Source: Ignelater luminosus
Lineage: Eukaryota > Arthropoda > Insecta > Coleoptera > Elateridae
Direction of reading: 5' to 3'
Assembly (NCBI GenBank): GCA_011009095.1
Contig: VTPC01090883.1
Span: 186,001-250,000, forward strand
DNA length: 64,000 nucleotides
Below, piece by piece: positions 21,226-34,572 of this stretch (positions are counted from its first letter, which is position 1; each line of letters begins with the position of its first letter). A program made the translations under genes and the position numbers. Below the pieces are notes generated by a model. The model did not search any database, was not told where the DNA came from, and saw nothing but the letters and a program-made list of their open reading frames with translations.

Positions 21226-24200
21226 ATGGTCTAACTTGTTTAAATTCTTGATGGGTGAATGGACAATTTTTCATAAATAATTGTGAGGTTATATGATACT
21301 ACAGCTGCTGATTTGCAAATAATACATTTTGATTCAAAAAGTAATCAGTATTTAAACATAATTAAAATAAAGATTAAATCGAAAAATGGTTTCCACAGAA
21401 TAAATTAATTCTAACCGTTAATTCCATTATTTGACAGATCTCAGTGATATCAACCAATGGGAGAAGAGTTAGGACATGGTGATCCATTCTGATTGGTTGG
21501 AACCAGAAATCATAGAATACTGGTTTTTTTTCTTGTTGTTAATTTCAATTATGAATTACTTGTCATGTTGACATTTAATTGTTTGAAATTTCTAGGTTAT
21601 GTTTGATAGTTTTTTAAAAATGAATTCACCGCCAAGAGCGAACATCTTCGAGTCATCTCGATAATGGTCGTATACGATCGTTGACATTTATAGGTTAGAA
21701 ATTATAATATTTACGCATTTCGAGATTTAACAAAAATGATTACTTTTCAAAAATTTCTTAAAATTCTAAAAATTGTTACTACTGAAATGTTCAAAATTTG
21801 ATGTAATCTAACGGTTTTTTTTGTAAATTTAGTAAATCTGCATTTGAATTTGTCCATTGAAGACAAATGCTACAAAAATCAAGTGGTTCCGATTTCTGGT
21901 TCCACATGTCCCAACTTTTATAACTAATATACAGGGGAGATTTATCAACCAAGAGATTGCGATAAATTTCAGTTGTAACCAACGTTGCCAGAATTGGCTA
22001 TGAATCTCCAAATCTGAAGATTTATAACACTTAATCACAGATTATGTAATCTGTGACTTAATGATTGTTTCTAGCGATATGTTTTTACTGTTGTGGCAAC
22101 AGCATGATCGTTTTCCAACCATGTTTTTAAATTTCCAGTAGAGGTCGTGACGATCGTGTTTTTATCTGCCAAGGTTATAATAGAAGGAAGGTTTTTCCTA
22201 TGGAGGAATAAGGTTATTCTTATCTCTCCTCAAGGCATTTTCATATAATTGGTTCTAAACTTAGGACGAGTCCGTCATATATGCGGCTGTATCCTTGAAC
22301 TTTCAATGAAAATGCCTCTAGCACTAAGAAGCAGCTGCATTCGTTTCCAATTTTATAGTTTTAAGACTTGTAACTAGGCCGTCCCGGTTTGGTTGAGTAC
22401 CAAGCGCGCTAAAGTACTCATCTTCTTTCTAACCTACCTGGGGAAATCATTGGTGTGACTCCCAGCACACTTTGCTTTCTAAGAAGACCTATATCTAGAA
22501 ACCGAAATAATTTCCTGTGATTTGTAAAAACAGCCATTTACCCATTGAAATTTGTAAAATGTAAAATCACCTAATGAAATATACGGTCAAACAAACCAGA
22601 ATCTCGCTGATGTCTTGCATGTGTCACTTCTTTACCAAACCATTGTGATGTCACTAAACAAGGTTAATAACCTTAAGTTTGACTTTTACATAAATAGCTG
22701 TATTTTTTCATCTTGAAACTAATTCACTCAGATATATCTGAACTTTCTCATTTTTTCCAAAGTTTCATTCCCACCCAACAACCAAGAAAGTTAACCTTGT
22801 TTGAAGATACAGTGTTCTTTCACTAAACTACCTTGAAGTGAGAATCCCAGGCACACAGTTCACATTTAACAGAACAAATTGGAATTACCGTATCTCACAC
22901 AATTATCAAAAATTAAATTATCAGGCAATTTAAAAACGCATCATCATTCATACAACAAATTATTAATATATTAAAGAAAAAAAAAAGACGGTGGCTGTTT
23001 ACGAATATAAATTTTGACAGTAAGACAAGCCCCAATGGATGTGACATCAGAAGAAAGTGGAAATTCCCTCCCAGAGACAGCATAGTGGACTGTGCATAAT
23101 ATACGTGAACCTTTTAATAAAAACGAAACAAAAGGAATCAAATAATTTACAGTTATTATTAATAAGTGGTACAGCCAAAAATTCTTAATTGTTACGTTCA
23201 TGTTTGTTATTTCTTAACAAATTGCAAAGTTATTTTAAAAAGAAATTTATTATTACTACTACATTAAGTATATATATGTACTTATAAGCAAATTTGCGGT
23301 ACCACTTTTCCCCAAAGCTATTGTATTAGTGCGGTTAGTTGCAAAAATAGTTAAAATTTATGCACTAATCATATCGATAATGATGTAAAGAGAAAAAGAA
23401 AAAAAACCATTTTTAATGTATATGCACTGCCAGTGTAAATAAATACTTCATTAATAAGGTTATTGAAACTTTATAAGCAAAAAAAAAGATAACAAAGCCA
23501 AAAGAATTGTACAGATTTTCGTAAGATCTATTTTTCTTGGTATTATGCATGTAAAATAGATTTTTAGGTTGTTATTATAATATTCAGTAGAATGTGTATT
23601 TTTATTTTTAATGTCGATAAAGAAATGGATAAAGACAAGGTGAAGTTTTTAATAATTCTTTTCAAATTGTTAATTCTAATAAGATTTTAATGGAAGGGTG
23701 TAAATAATAGTAATTTTTTATTGTTAGATTGGCAGCTAACCTAATCATGACAGTAAGTTAACCTTTAAAAATTCAACTGTCACTTTGACAGTAAGATTTA
23801 ACAATTTTTAAAAACAGTTACAATTATTTACACTCACCATAACAATTTTGTTATTTGAAATATATGCAATAAAAAAAGGAAATAAATATACAATAGGTTA
23901 TATAATCTTGATAATAATAAATATAATGGTATGTATAATCATTTCAGAGTTACAATATTCTATATTCTGTTTTTCTTTAAATACTCCATAAGACAATATG
24001 CTTCTGCATGGGACGATTATAATGTAAAATGTATTGTATATTTATTTCCTTATTGGTTTGGTTATTATAATGGTATATGTATTATTACTGTAGCACTCGA
24101 AGAGTATTCATTCTAAATCATTCTTCATTTTGATATCTTATACAGTATAATGTTGTCCACGTTACGAGATATTTATTATTATAGTCTCGTTTTTACTTGT

Positions 24201-26815
24201 AATCTGTTAAATCTTATGTTCTTCATATACACACATACACACACAAAATAATCTTATGAAAATCTGGTGGTGTCACATCTTCTAAAACCAACCGAAGAAA
24301 AAAAAAGAAACAGCTATTATTGTTATTAATTTCTTTATAGAAAAAAAAATTATAATTGATGATAATACTTGTGTATTAATTTAATGTAGAACATATCCAT
24401 TTGGGATATAAGAAACATTTTTGCACTATATTAAATATATTCTATATATTTTTAAAAACTTGAATATGGCATTGCAACAATTTTACGTTTTTTAAATTTC
24501 ATTTTTGAAATCCGTATTCAAATTTTTAAATATTTCGTAAATTCTCCTTATTAGAAGATATCCTATTTGCGTTTTCAGAATTGAATGGCATTATTCTAAA
24601 AAACATCACTAAATTTTCATACTTGTACAAGCTGTTTAAGATAATACAGTTCTGTGGGGATGCTAACACATATCTGGAAATAAGTCTTGTATCTTATTTT
24701 AATTCAAAAAATCTAATGATACGAATAAACATAACCTATTTAGACAAATCTAGAAATTGCAAATTTTTAAACAAATAAATAAAAAATTACAAATGATGAC
24801 AGTTTCAAATTACACTTTTTTATTTGAGGTTATGACAGTTGTGATTGACAGTCAATGTAGGGAACACTAGAAAAGTAATACCCTAGAAATATTATTAAGA
24901 ATTTGAACAGCAATGTACGTTGGGTTGCCTAAGATTACAGAACTGTTGTTATTTTAAGCAGCATAAAATATGAAAACTTTTATGGATAATTTTATGTGAT
25001 AACAAACTAATTTGTTAGTTACTGTACTAAGATATTTATTAACACGTTGATTATTTTAACATAGACTATTTACATAATGTACTCAAAACCTGATTAGTTT
25101 TAGAAACTCAGTCAGTAAAATACGAGTAGTTTTCTTCGCATAGATTAATTAATTATTAAAATGGTAATGATTATTAGAATTTATTATTATCACTATCATT
25201 ATTATATTATTAACTGCTATTTTTTGATTTTGAGTTTTATACCATTTTAATTTTTAAGTTTTATAACTATAATAAACAAAAAAAAAAAGTATATCGAAGT
25301 ATAGCAGGAGTAAAGATAGCGCCAATTGAGATGTTCCTGTTAGTACTGAAGTTTAAGATATAATATTGCCCCTGTTTGGTGTTCTCGATAACAATATATT
25401 GAAATAAAAAAATATGAGTCCAGTCGGATGAAATTTCAAAAAGACGGTTATAATAGACATTTGAAAACCAGACGAAATACAAAGCGCTATACTACTAACT
25501 GCCCTTGTTATCACAGTATAAGTATTGTATGTCCATACTTTTAGTCAATTAGATGACAAATATAATTTTGGCGCTATATTTTTGCGAATATATTTTTCGC
25601 ACATTCAATATTGTTGGCCTAAGTAATAAATAAACATAAGTGCTAACAGAACATTGTTTCAAAACTTGGAGCAAGATGATTCTAAATGTAAATATTGTTA
25701 TATATAATATAAAAATAATAATAATAATCATAATATTATTTAAAGAAAAAAAAACCAATTGAAATCAGTTCAGTACTAATTTAATACTCTTTTTTAATGA
25801 TGTATGTATGTTTGATAGATCTAGAGGAATGTTTTTGAGTAAAATTGTATATATATTTTTGAAATTATTCAAAATTCTACTGAGAGTACGGATTACGTTC
25901 CTCTCTAAAAAAGTGTTTTTGGTATTTACGCTAAATCGAAAACTGCTATTTTGTATTAGTTTAATAATTTCGGAAACGTGAATTTCGTATTTTAGATGAA
26001 TGATATGAATGAATTAGTGTGGGCGCATATAAATCGAACTAGAATAGTGTTAACAAAAATTATGGAAATTACGAAACATGTAAAGTTTCCTGAATGCAAT
26101 AAAATTCTATCTCTATATAACGACTTCTTTTTCATATTAACCATTGTAATAACCTTGATAAGAGTCAAATTTCTTGTTTTTTTCTCTCTATTTTTAGTTT
26201 GTTTTTGTTTTGTTTCAGACAAGCGATTTCCAATCACAAAACTAAGATCACAAAGATCCTGATTATGAAAAGATAATCTTGAGCCAATTATAATTCTGTC
26301 TAGTTTGAAAGTAAGTATTTTAAAAATAACTCAAAACGCTCGAAATTTTCTTTATTATTAAAAAATAAGAGGCCTACAAGTAGGACTAAATCATTTTGCT
26401 AAATCCGGTCTTGCTATAAGATGGAGCCACTTCTTTATATGTACATATTCGTACATATAAATGTCATTAACTAATTACATACACACAACTAAACTAGAGC
26501 TTTTTAAAACTAAATTCATAACAAAAATAAACTGCACATAATTAATTAAACTAACAATAAGAATAAAACTACGATTACTCCTTTTCATAAATAACATAAA
26601 GCGCTTTAAACTTATATTTCAAACCTCTTACCATTGGATAACAACAAATATTTTGTTGTTTTCTTGAATTGCAATTTAGGGCCTTAACTCGATTGTCTAA
26701 AAATCCGAAAAACCTCCATTATATTCTCAAATGTATTTTCTATGTGCCACCTAAATTTTAGAATGGAATTCTGATTAGAACTGTGTCGTAAGAATATTTA
26801 AGTACCACCCTATGA
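21226..26815. other. Long AT-rich non-coding stretch
   Basis: No gene is supported. It holds one member of a dispersed repeat (21650-21935) and the short word shared with 4471-4509 at 22125-22163. At 26219 a strong TTTGTTTCAG acceptor is followed by a 91-nt segment and a GTAAGT donor at 26311. All three frames of that segment contain stops, so it could only be a terminal or non-coding exon. Confidence 0.45.
21650..21935 (+). repeat. Dispersed repeat, copy 1 (partner at 57.5 kb)
   Basis: Shares ordered blocks with 57470-57905: TATAGGTTAGAAATTAT, GATGTAATCTAACGGTTT, and a longer block around CAAATGCTA...AATCAAGTGGTT...GATTTCTGGTTCCA...ATAACTAATAT. Order and strand are the same. It is non-coding, with unknown ends. 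Confidence 0.55.
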
Positions 26816-26819
26816 GTGT

Positions 26820-27415
26820 GCAGAGAGGCGGACCGAAAAAAAACCCGGTAACTTCTTGATCGACCCGATATGCCCAAGAGGCCTAAACGGTCCGACAGAA
26901 AAGCTCGATGGGTTGAGAAGTTCAATAGACCCGAAAAATCGAAATGGTCCAATAGACCAGAGAAGTCCAAAAGAACCAACAGGCCGGAACGGCCCAAACA
27001 GCCCGATAGATCTGATAAGCCCGAAGGGCCGAAGAATCCAAAACGTCCGACAGACCCAAACGGTCCAAAAGGCCTGACAGACCCGAGAGGTCTGACATGC
27101 CCAAGAGATCATACAGCCCGATAGACCCGAAGGGCCGAGAAGTCCAACAGGCCGGAACGGCCCGACAGACCCGAGAAGCCCGAAGGGCCGAAAAGTTCAG
27201 AACCCGACAGACCCGAACGCCTTGACAAACACTTATGGCCCGATAGAGCCGAGAGGTCTGACATGCCCAAGAGATCAAACGGCCCGACAAACCCGAAGGG
27301 CCTCGAAGTAGAGGTCGAACAGGTTCGGGAACGGCTCGATTGACCAGACGTAGGCCTGAAAAGCTAGATAAATTATTAAATTCAGGCCCAGCCCGATCCA
27401 GTTCGTGCAGGCCTC
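26820..27415 (+). mobile_element. TIR/minisatellite element, copy f
   Basis: Contains the internal landmark CCCGGTAACTTCTTGATCG near 26845, then the CCCGA-type 9-bp core. It ends in CGTGCAGGCCTC at 27415 followed by TA, identical to the ends at 15768 and 16878. The left terminus is eroded. Confidence 0.6.
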
Positions 27416-27439
27416 TAACTTACAGACCATGTCGTTAAA

Positions 27440-28560
27440 TATCTGAATATTGTGGGAAGACGCTAAAAATTCTGCAAAAAAAACTCAGGAAATTGACTCG
27501 AAGCACTTCTAGACACTAAATAACCAACAGATTATTAGTTCGAAATTATAAGTTTTATAATGCCGTTTGAGACGTAGGAGAATCTTAAAATCTCTGATGA
27601 CTTACAGTAGAATCCGTAGATCCGAGAAGTCTGAAAGGCCCGAGAGGTCTGAATGGTACGACAGATCGAAGAAGCCCGAAGGGCCGAGAAGTCGAAAAGG
27701 TTCAACAGGCCCGACAGGGCCAAAAGATCCGAATGACCAGATAAGCTTGAAGGGCAGAGAAGTCGAAAAGGTCAAACAGGCTGGCGGCCCGAAGGGTCGA
27801 GAAGTTCTTGAAACCCAACAGGTCTGACAGAACCCTGAGATCCAAACAGCTCCATAGATCCGAGAAGTCCGAAAGGTCTGAATGGTACGACGGATCGGAG
27901 AAGCCCGAAGGACTGAGAAATCCAAGAAGCCCGGCAGGGCCAAACGGTCTAAAAGTTCCGAACGGTCGGAGAGACCATTACGACCTGTCAGGCACAAGAG
28001 ATCCATTCGAAACACAGAAGAATCTTTAGCTAATCCGTGGCGCTACGTTGATTGTATAAAAATTAGTTTAGAATCTGGAAAATTAAGTTGCAAATCGAAA
28101 TTAGGAAACTACAGATGGTAATGTCATCAAATGTCTGAATATTCTGGGAAAAACGTTGGAGATTCTGTAAGAAACGCTGCAAACTGACTTTAGACACTCG
28201 TAAACAGATTATTAGTTTGTAATTAACAAGAGACGCAGAAGAATCTTGAAATCTCTGGTGACTCACAGTAAAGCCCTGTACAGACCGAAATTTCCAGGCG
28301 GTAAACTTGACGTGGTTTGAAGAAAACCCGATACCTCCTTGATCGGCCTGACAGCTCACAAAGAAGTCCGAAGGGTTGAGAAATCTAAAAGGTCCGACAG
28401 ACCTATATGACCTGACAGGCCCGAGAGATCCAAATGGCCTTGTAGACCCGAGAAGTCCGAAAGGCCCAAGAGGTCCGAATGGTACGACAGATCGGAGAAG
28501 CCCGAAGGGCCAAACGGCTCCGATTGACCGGACAAATGTTCGAATTGTCGTCCGTTAGCA
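27440..28560 (+). repeat. Segmental tandem duplication containing element copies g and h
   Basis: The unique-looking sequence at about 27440-27620 recurs at about 28125-28285. Shared words in the same order include TCTGAATATT, AACAGATTATTAGTT, AGAATCTT and AAATCTCTG. Each copy is followed by a GC-rich CCCGA core (27620-28020 and 28280-28560). The second core begins AAGCCCTGTACAG...GAAATTTCC right after TA (28269-28270), a recognisable left end of the family. The array therefore arose by duplication of element plus flank. Confidence 0.55.
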
Positions 28561-28990
28561 GGCAGGTGGTTGCTCATAGTGGTACTGTAATTATGACAGA
28601 TTCTAAATGACAGCGGTGATGATTTCTCAAATAAATAATTTCAAATACGAGTCGGCTCAGTCATCTCTCTCTCTCTCTCCCCCCCCCCCCCCCGAGTATT
28701 TAAAAAAAATCGGTAGATATCCCGACATATCGGGAGGATTGGCAACACTGCTATCCATTAATATTACTATTAGGTCATTTTTATTTGCAACCCTACCTTG
28801 GTATAAGTTGGTATCTTTAGCAATTTACTTCATTACGTTTTGGTCTGGTATTGTCGAACTTTTTAAAGAAAACACAGATGTCTTTTGTATAAATAATTAT
28901 AAACCATATTATGAGTTATTCTCTTACAGTTATAACATAGAAGTAAAACGTAAATAAAATTATTATAGTTAAAATCTAAAATGGAAATAA
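28561..28990. other. Intergenic gap between the convergent genes, with (CT)n-(C)n
   Basis: Holds a CT microsatellite leading into a run of about 16 C (about 28663-28694) and the decamer GGCAACACTG at 28741-28750. No exon is supported. The 3' untranslated region of the dynein gene should lie in its right part. Confidence 0.45.
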
Positions 28991-28996
28991 TTTATT
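28991..28996 (-). promoter_or_regulatory. AATAAA overlapping the dynein stop codon
   Basis: The minus-strand sequence at the end of the last exon reads GATATAAAATAAATT. The TAA stop (28992-28994) lies inside AATAAA. No other canonical hexamer was found in the next 70 bp, so this may act as the poly(A) signal and give a very short 3' untranslated region (inference). Confidence 0.35.
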
Positions 28997-31900
28997 TTAT
29001 ATCACATAAAAGTGCTACTCCACGTAACGTCCAGTGAGAAGGAGGTTTAATCGTTTGCAACCACAATGGCGTAATGAAATTCAAATCTGTTCTTCTTGGC
29101 TTCTTATATACAGGACACTGGAAATCTAGTAGTTATAATTTGGTTTCGAAATAATACCAAAAGACCTACCTGATACAATGCAGGATTTTTAGGAGCTGTA
29201 GAATTTATGGCAAAAACATGCACTACAGGTATTAACGTGTACAACACTTTATTGATGGCTTCTCCCAAACGACCATTTTTTCTGTCCCATCCTGCTCCAT
29301 CCAGGTACAAACCATACACGTAAACACCTTCCTATAATTAAACAGCTATCGTATTTTAGTGAATTAATCAAATTCCTTTGTGTACTTACAGGTGGGGCAC
29401 CTTTAATTTCTTCTCTCATATGTTTTGTAACGTTATTGTGCAAAACCACTTGATCTAAAGCCCAGCCTTTGTGAGCTCTAGTGACTTCTTGCCTCATTGC
29501 GGTTAAGAAACCTTGTGGATTAAAGAAACCAGTCATCCAGAATGCTGATGGCCTACCATGAAAACACCAATTACGAAACTGTGCGTTCCTTTCAAGCAAT
29601 TCCGTAAACCAAAAGCCCAAAGTGCTGGAAAGCCACGAGCCTCTTCTCCAAACCTCCGGCACCATAGCATCATAAATGTTATCAAGAGCGTCTCTTAAAG
29701 CCTTCGATAATTCTTGCATTTATTTAGAATAATCTATTTTTTGAATAACAAACCTCATTCATTATTATGGTACCTTCGATGGCTAACAGCAAATCTCTCA
29801 AAGTTACCCTGACTAACTTAATGACCTTCTGCATGCGATCGATTTCTTGCCTTAAAAATATATTGAGCGGATTCAAAATCCCCATTGCTTTCAGTCTGGA
29901 ATTTCTTGTAGTACATTAAGAAAAAATGTTTTTCACACAACTTACCTTTCTTTAACCTCATATGGATCATAATCTGGTGGTAATTTGGACATCATTTCAA
30001 GTGTTTGTCTTGTAACGGCACTCTCTCGCGTTTCACCACCTGCAGCTCCCGATTCTTTTGGTTGAATCGACAGAATTGTGTACAGCATTGTTGTTGTCGT
30101 ATTAGTTTGATACCTTTGAAAATGAAAAGTAGCTTGCAGCTATTTACCTTGTTTCATATTTACGTTATGTCAGCATTAGGATGCAATCCATAAACTTGCG
30201 GAGGATCAATCGGGCCCATCGCTTCGATCGCAGTGAAATATTCCGAAAGATTCTTAAATCTTAAGATTTTATAACCGCGATAAAAGTGGAAATCCTCATG
30301 GAACATATTGTCGCTGAACCAGACCAGAGCGAAGGTGTTCAGTAAGATTTTATCGTAGTCATCCGTAACTCTTCCACCGTATTGTACTTCACCCAGCATG
30401 TATCTAGAATTTCCGAGAACTAAAAGGCATTCTTAGAAAATCTAGACCTGACGGTACCTGATGGTGCTCCAGCTAGGGCCTTTAACAGGATCGATGTCAT
30501 CCAGATGGTTTTGCACAAACATGCAACTAGCTAACCAATCCGCTGAATTGAACTCGTACGGGATATTCCAACCCAAAGGGCCAAACTTGCGGCGTTCTTG
30601 AACGACCGTATGCAGAAAAGAAATTGCGTATATTAACGGTAGATATTGAGGCTGATCGTTATAATCTAACATGTCTTGATTGATAGAAGTGTAAGTCCTT
30701 AATAAACCAGCACGAACACCTGTGTATATAATAAGAAAATAATTTTTTTGGAAACACTTAGTTGTTTCAAATACCCGACGGAGGTTCATTAGTAAATTTA
30801 ATGCTGATCTGGAGTAGACTTATAGGAAAATTCGGATGGACTTCTGTGGTCATCCACAATCTGAAATCTGGATGGACAGGGGTATTATTTCTCTCGTAAT
30901 CAAGAAATATCAGTAACACTTCCATCATGTATTCCAAGCCCAGATGGCAATTTTGCAAAAGGGCCCAAAAACCCTAAACACGTTCGAGAATTAAAAATTA
31001 CAAAACAATAATAAAAATACTAAATTACATCAGTCATAGCTTGAGCCAAAAGTTTTCTAGCGTGAACTTCCTGCCCTTGCCCCATAGACATGCATTTACA
31101 CACGAGTTCTAGTCGTTTTGCGAGTTGTTCCACATAAGGCGTGGGATCAGCACCAGTCGTAAGAAAACACACCAAAGGCGTCAAGGGTCTACTTTCAAGA
31201 TGCATAGCTTCCATATTTAAAATCACAGGCTCGGCAAAACGTTGCCCCAATGACGATGCGATATATCTACGGCTCTGAGTTAAAGTGCGATCGGTACACC
31301 AAGCTCTAATAAAGAAAGATGAATATATTATGATTCCCGCGGCAGTTTTTTTTTGCGATTCCCACCTGATTAACAACAGTTTTCTAAAAGTATCAAGGTT
31401 GTTATATCCATCTGGTATTGGGGACTCTTCAGGGGCATCTTTATCAAACCATTGCTTCCACGACCTTTCATTGTTTTCAACCTATCAATTGGAAATATCA
31501 AATTTTTAAGTCAACTAGCTAATATGCTAATATACCTGAGGTAGAATATATTGAAAATGTCTCAGCTTGGATAGTTCAACAAGATTAAGCCAAGTCATAT
31601 CGGTGATCCACTTTGCAGGCTTTTCAGGACAAGCGTTTAAATCTAAAGCAGCGCCACCTTTAATGAAGTACTGAAATTCCTCGTGCGTTACGAATTCTCG
31701 ATTCATATCAATCTTCAGTGTCAGTAATAACACGAACATGTACTTATCGACCTCGTATAATCCGCGCGACTTGTATCTGAATATCTCGTACGTCATGTAA
31801 TCTATTATGAATTGAATCCGACTGAAATCTCAATAAATATATCGTCTTTTTCGATTTGATACAGCTTACCGTTGGGTAATCGGAGTCTTCTCCGAACGAT

Positions 31901-32915
31901 ACATCGATATATCGAACCTTTCTAGAAACTGTTCCAGAGAAGTTTGATACATACAGTTTACCATCGACATGCTGGTTACCAAAAAGTATAAGACGCTACC
32001 ACGCGTGGCTACCGGCCTGCAAAAGTATCGATTAAAACTTGCCACACCTCCAGCGATTGATTACCTGAATTCTTCTCGAGCCGCGTTAATTTTTATCTCT
32101 GTCTCCTTGGCTACTTCCAGTTTCTCCCTTACCTGTGCTGCTGTGTTCCTCGTTGTATTCAAAACTTCCAAAACAGACTCGTCATCCACCAAAGATCCTT
32201 GCGTTGTTGTTAGCTTATATAACAGATTCGCCTCTAACTCTTGCATTTTACGTTTGTTTGACGTTACGTCTTTTATCAAATTTGTTCTTTCTGCTTCCAA
32301 TTCTTTCTTTTCCGTTAGGATCACTCTTCCTAACAGTTGATCTTCCAAACCTAAATTTTGAAATTTAATTTCAAGCAGATCGCTGAAAATTCACACGATG
32401 AAACCTTTCATTGTAACGGTAAAATCTATGATTGAAGCCCGTGCGTAAATTTCCGGCGTGTACGATGGATTTGCCAGTTTGGTCGTTATGTACATTCGAA
32501 AACTCTTATGGTAATCGACCTCCTTGTCGCCAACTTTCACTTTGAAAGTGCTCCCAACCTTAATGTGATTCTTCTCCATTACGTTATCCAATACAGGGTC
32601 TAACTCTTCAGATATATCTTCAATTAACATCGGGTAACCTAGAGATACGCAATCTTCAATGTGATTCCTGAAATATCAAATTACTGTTTTGATATGAAAT
32701 TTTAAAACATTCATAGAAATATTTACTTACCTAAAGTACTTGTGATTAAGAGACGTTACAATCAAATTGTTTTCTTTTTCCATGTTTTTAATCCAACTCT
32801 TCCCTTGACTTTGTGGATCGATCAGTAAAGCGTAGCGGGCGGCTTTCGTTACGATTATACCATTTTGTATTGACAACTCGTCTGTTGGCAAGCCCTGCAG
32901 GTTCCATTCGCCAAT
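28992..32915 (-). CDS. DNAH5: Dynein heavy chain exons 41-55: AAA5, AAA6 and C-terminal domain
   Basis: Exons 32731-32915, 32405-32667, 32065-32350, 31870-32016, 31536-31821, 31366-31481, 31029-31305, 30775-30973, 30458-30719, 30164-30403, 29946-30113, 29754-29895, 29390-29701, 29170-29331 and 28992-29117. Landmarks: [162 protein letters not shown], and [11 protein letters not shown] at the end, then TAA. Exon 53 starts at GCT (29701), giving a 52-nt intron; an upstream ATG in that intron is not a start. All introns are short and GT-AG. Confidence 0.95.
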
Positions 32916-34528
32916 CTAGAATTTATAGTGTAATTTAAACTGATCGGGTTCGCTTTTGTTTGCAGACATATCGTGCTTAGGCTTCTAACCAGCCGCTCGC
33001 GACATACAAGATAATTATCTATCAAAAAAAAACAAAAGTCGATTGGTGACGTCTAGACTGTTTGAAAGTCACTACCCCATCACACCTAACAATCAAAACC
33101 TCAACTCGATACGACCAACCGTTCCCGAGATACAGGAATATTATCTGTGAAAAAAAAAACAAAAAACTATCAGTGCTGCCTGGACCATTTAAAAGCCATT
33201 CCTCCACTACACCTAACAATCAAAATCCGAACACGATAGGATACAGGATAATTATCGGTGAAAAAAAAAGAAAAACAAAAGACGATCGGTGGTGCTCGGA
33301 CCGTTTGAAACTCATTCCCACACCTCGCCTAACTTTCAAAATCCGAATTCGATAGGACCAGCCGTTCCTGAGATGCAGGATAATTATCCGTGGAAAAAAA
33401 CCAAAAGACGATCGGATCACACCTAACAACAATCCGGATCGTTTGAAAGTCATTTCTCCACCCAACAATCAAAATCCTAACCATCCGTTCCTGAGATCCG
33501 GGCTATCTGGAAAAAACATGCCCGCATCGCTAGAAAGTGATTGCTTCACCTCACTTAACCATCAAAGTCTCGTCTCGGTAAGACCAGCTTGAGTTCTTGA
33601 GATACGGTATAATTATCTGTGCACAAAAATCAACAAAAGACGATCGGTGGCATCCGAAGTCTCATCTAACAATCAAAGTCCAAACTCGAACTCGATAGGA
33701 CCTGCTTTCCTGAGATGCAGGATAATTTTATGCAAAAAAGAAAAACAAAAGACGATCGGTGCTGCCCGGATCGTTCAAAAGCCATTCCTCCACCACATCT
33801 AACAATGAAAATCCCGTCTCGATGAAACCAGCCGTTACTGAGACCCAGAATAATTATCTGGGGAAGAAAAAACAAAAGACCATCGTTGGCGTCTGGATAA
33901 TTTAAAAGCTATTCCTCTATTACACTTGACAATCAAAATCCCAACTCGATAGGGCCAGCGGTTACCGAGGTACAGGGTACCCGTTAAAGAAACAAAAGAA
34001 GATCGGTGCTATCCGAACCGTTTAAAAGCCATTCCTCCACCACATCTAACAATCAAAGTCCGAACTCGATAGGACCATCCGTTTCCGAGATAGAACATGA
34101 TTGTCTATGACAAGAAAAAAAAACAAAAGACTGTCGGTTTCAGTCAGACCGTTTGAAACTCATTCCTCCATCTCACCTAACAATCAAAATTCAAATTCGA
34201 TAGAACTAACTGTTTCCAAGACATAAGATAATTATCTGCGGGAAAAAAACAAAAAACGATCGGTGGCGTCCGGACCGTTTAGAAGCGATGCCTCCATCAC
34301 ACCGAACAACGGTCCGGATCGCTTGAAAGTCATTCTTCAATCTATCAATCAAAATCCAGCGATAGGACCGGCCGTTCCTAAGATCCGAGACATCTGTGAC
34401 AAAAAAAACAAAAGATCGGTGACCAGCGTGTAGTTCGAACACCTCCCTCGACTTACGGTGCAAAACAAAAAACATCCGAAGGCGATACGATGGTCCGTTC
34501 CAAAGAAATTCTCTTCACTGTCTTTCTT

Positions 34529-34572
<44 letters not shown>

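Noticed and set aside
22230..22330. Inverted words GGCATTTTCAT / ATGAAAATGCC and GGACGAGTCCG, considered as a ribozyme-like fold
   Set aside because: The conserved hammerhead core (CUGAUGA...GAAA in the right places) is not present. Probably a simple imperfect palindrome.
26220..26310. Segment with strong acceptor and donor, considered as a coding exon of Glut1
   Set aside because: All three phases contain stops. It could only be a terminal or non-coding exon and nothing supports either.
33020..34440. Evenly spaced satellite units considered as a CRISPR-like array
   Set aside because: Units are 110-140 bp, diverged throughout and eukaryotic intronic. There are no short identical repeats with unique spacers.
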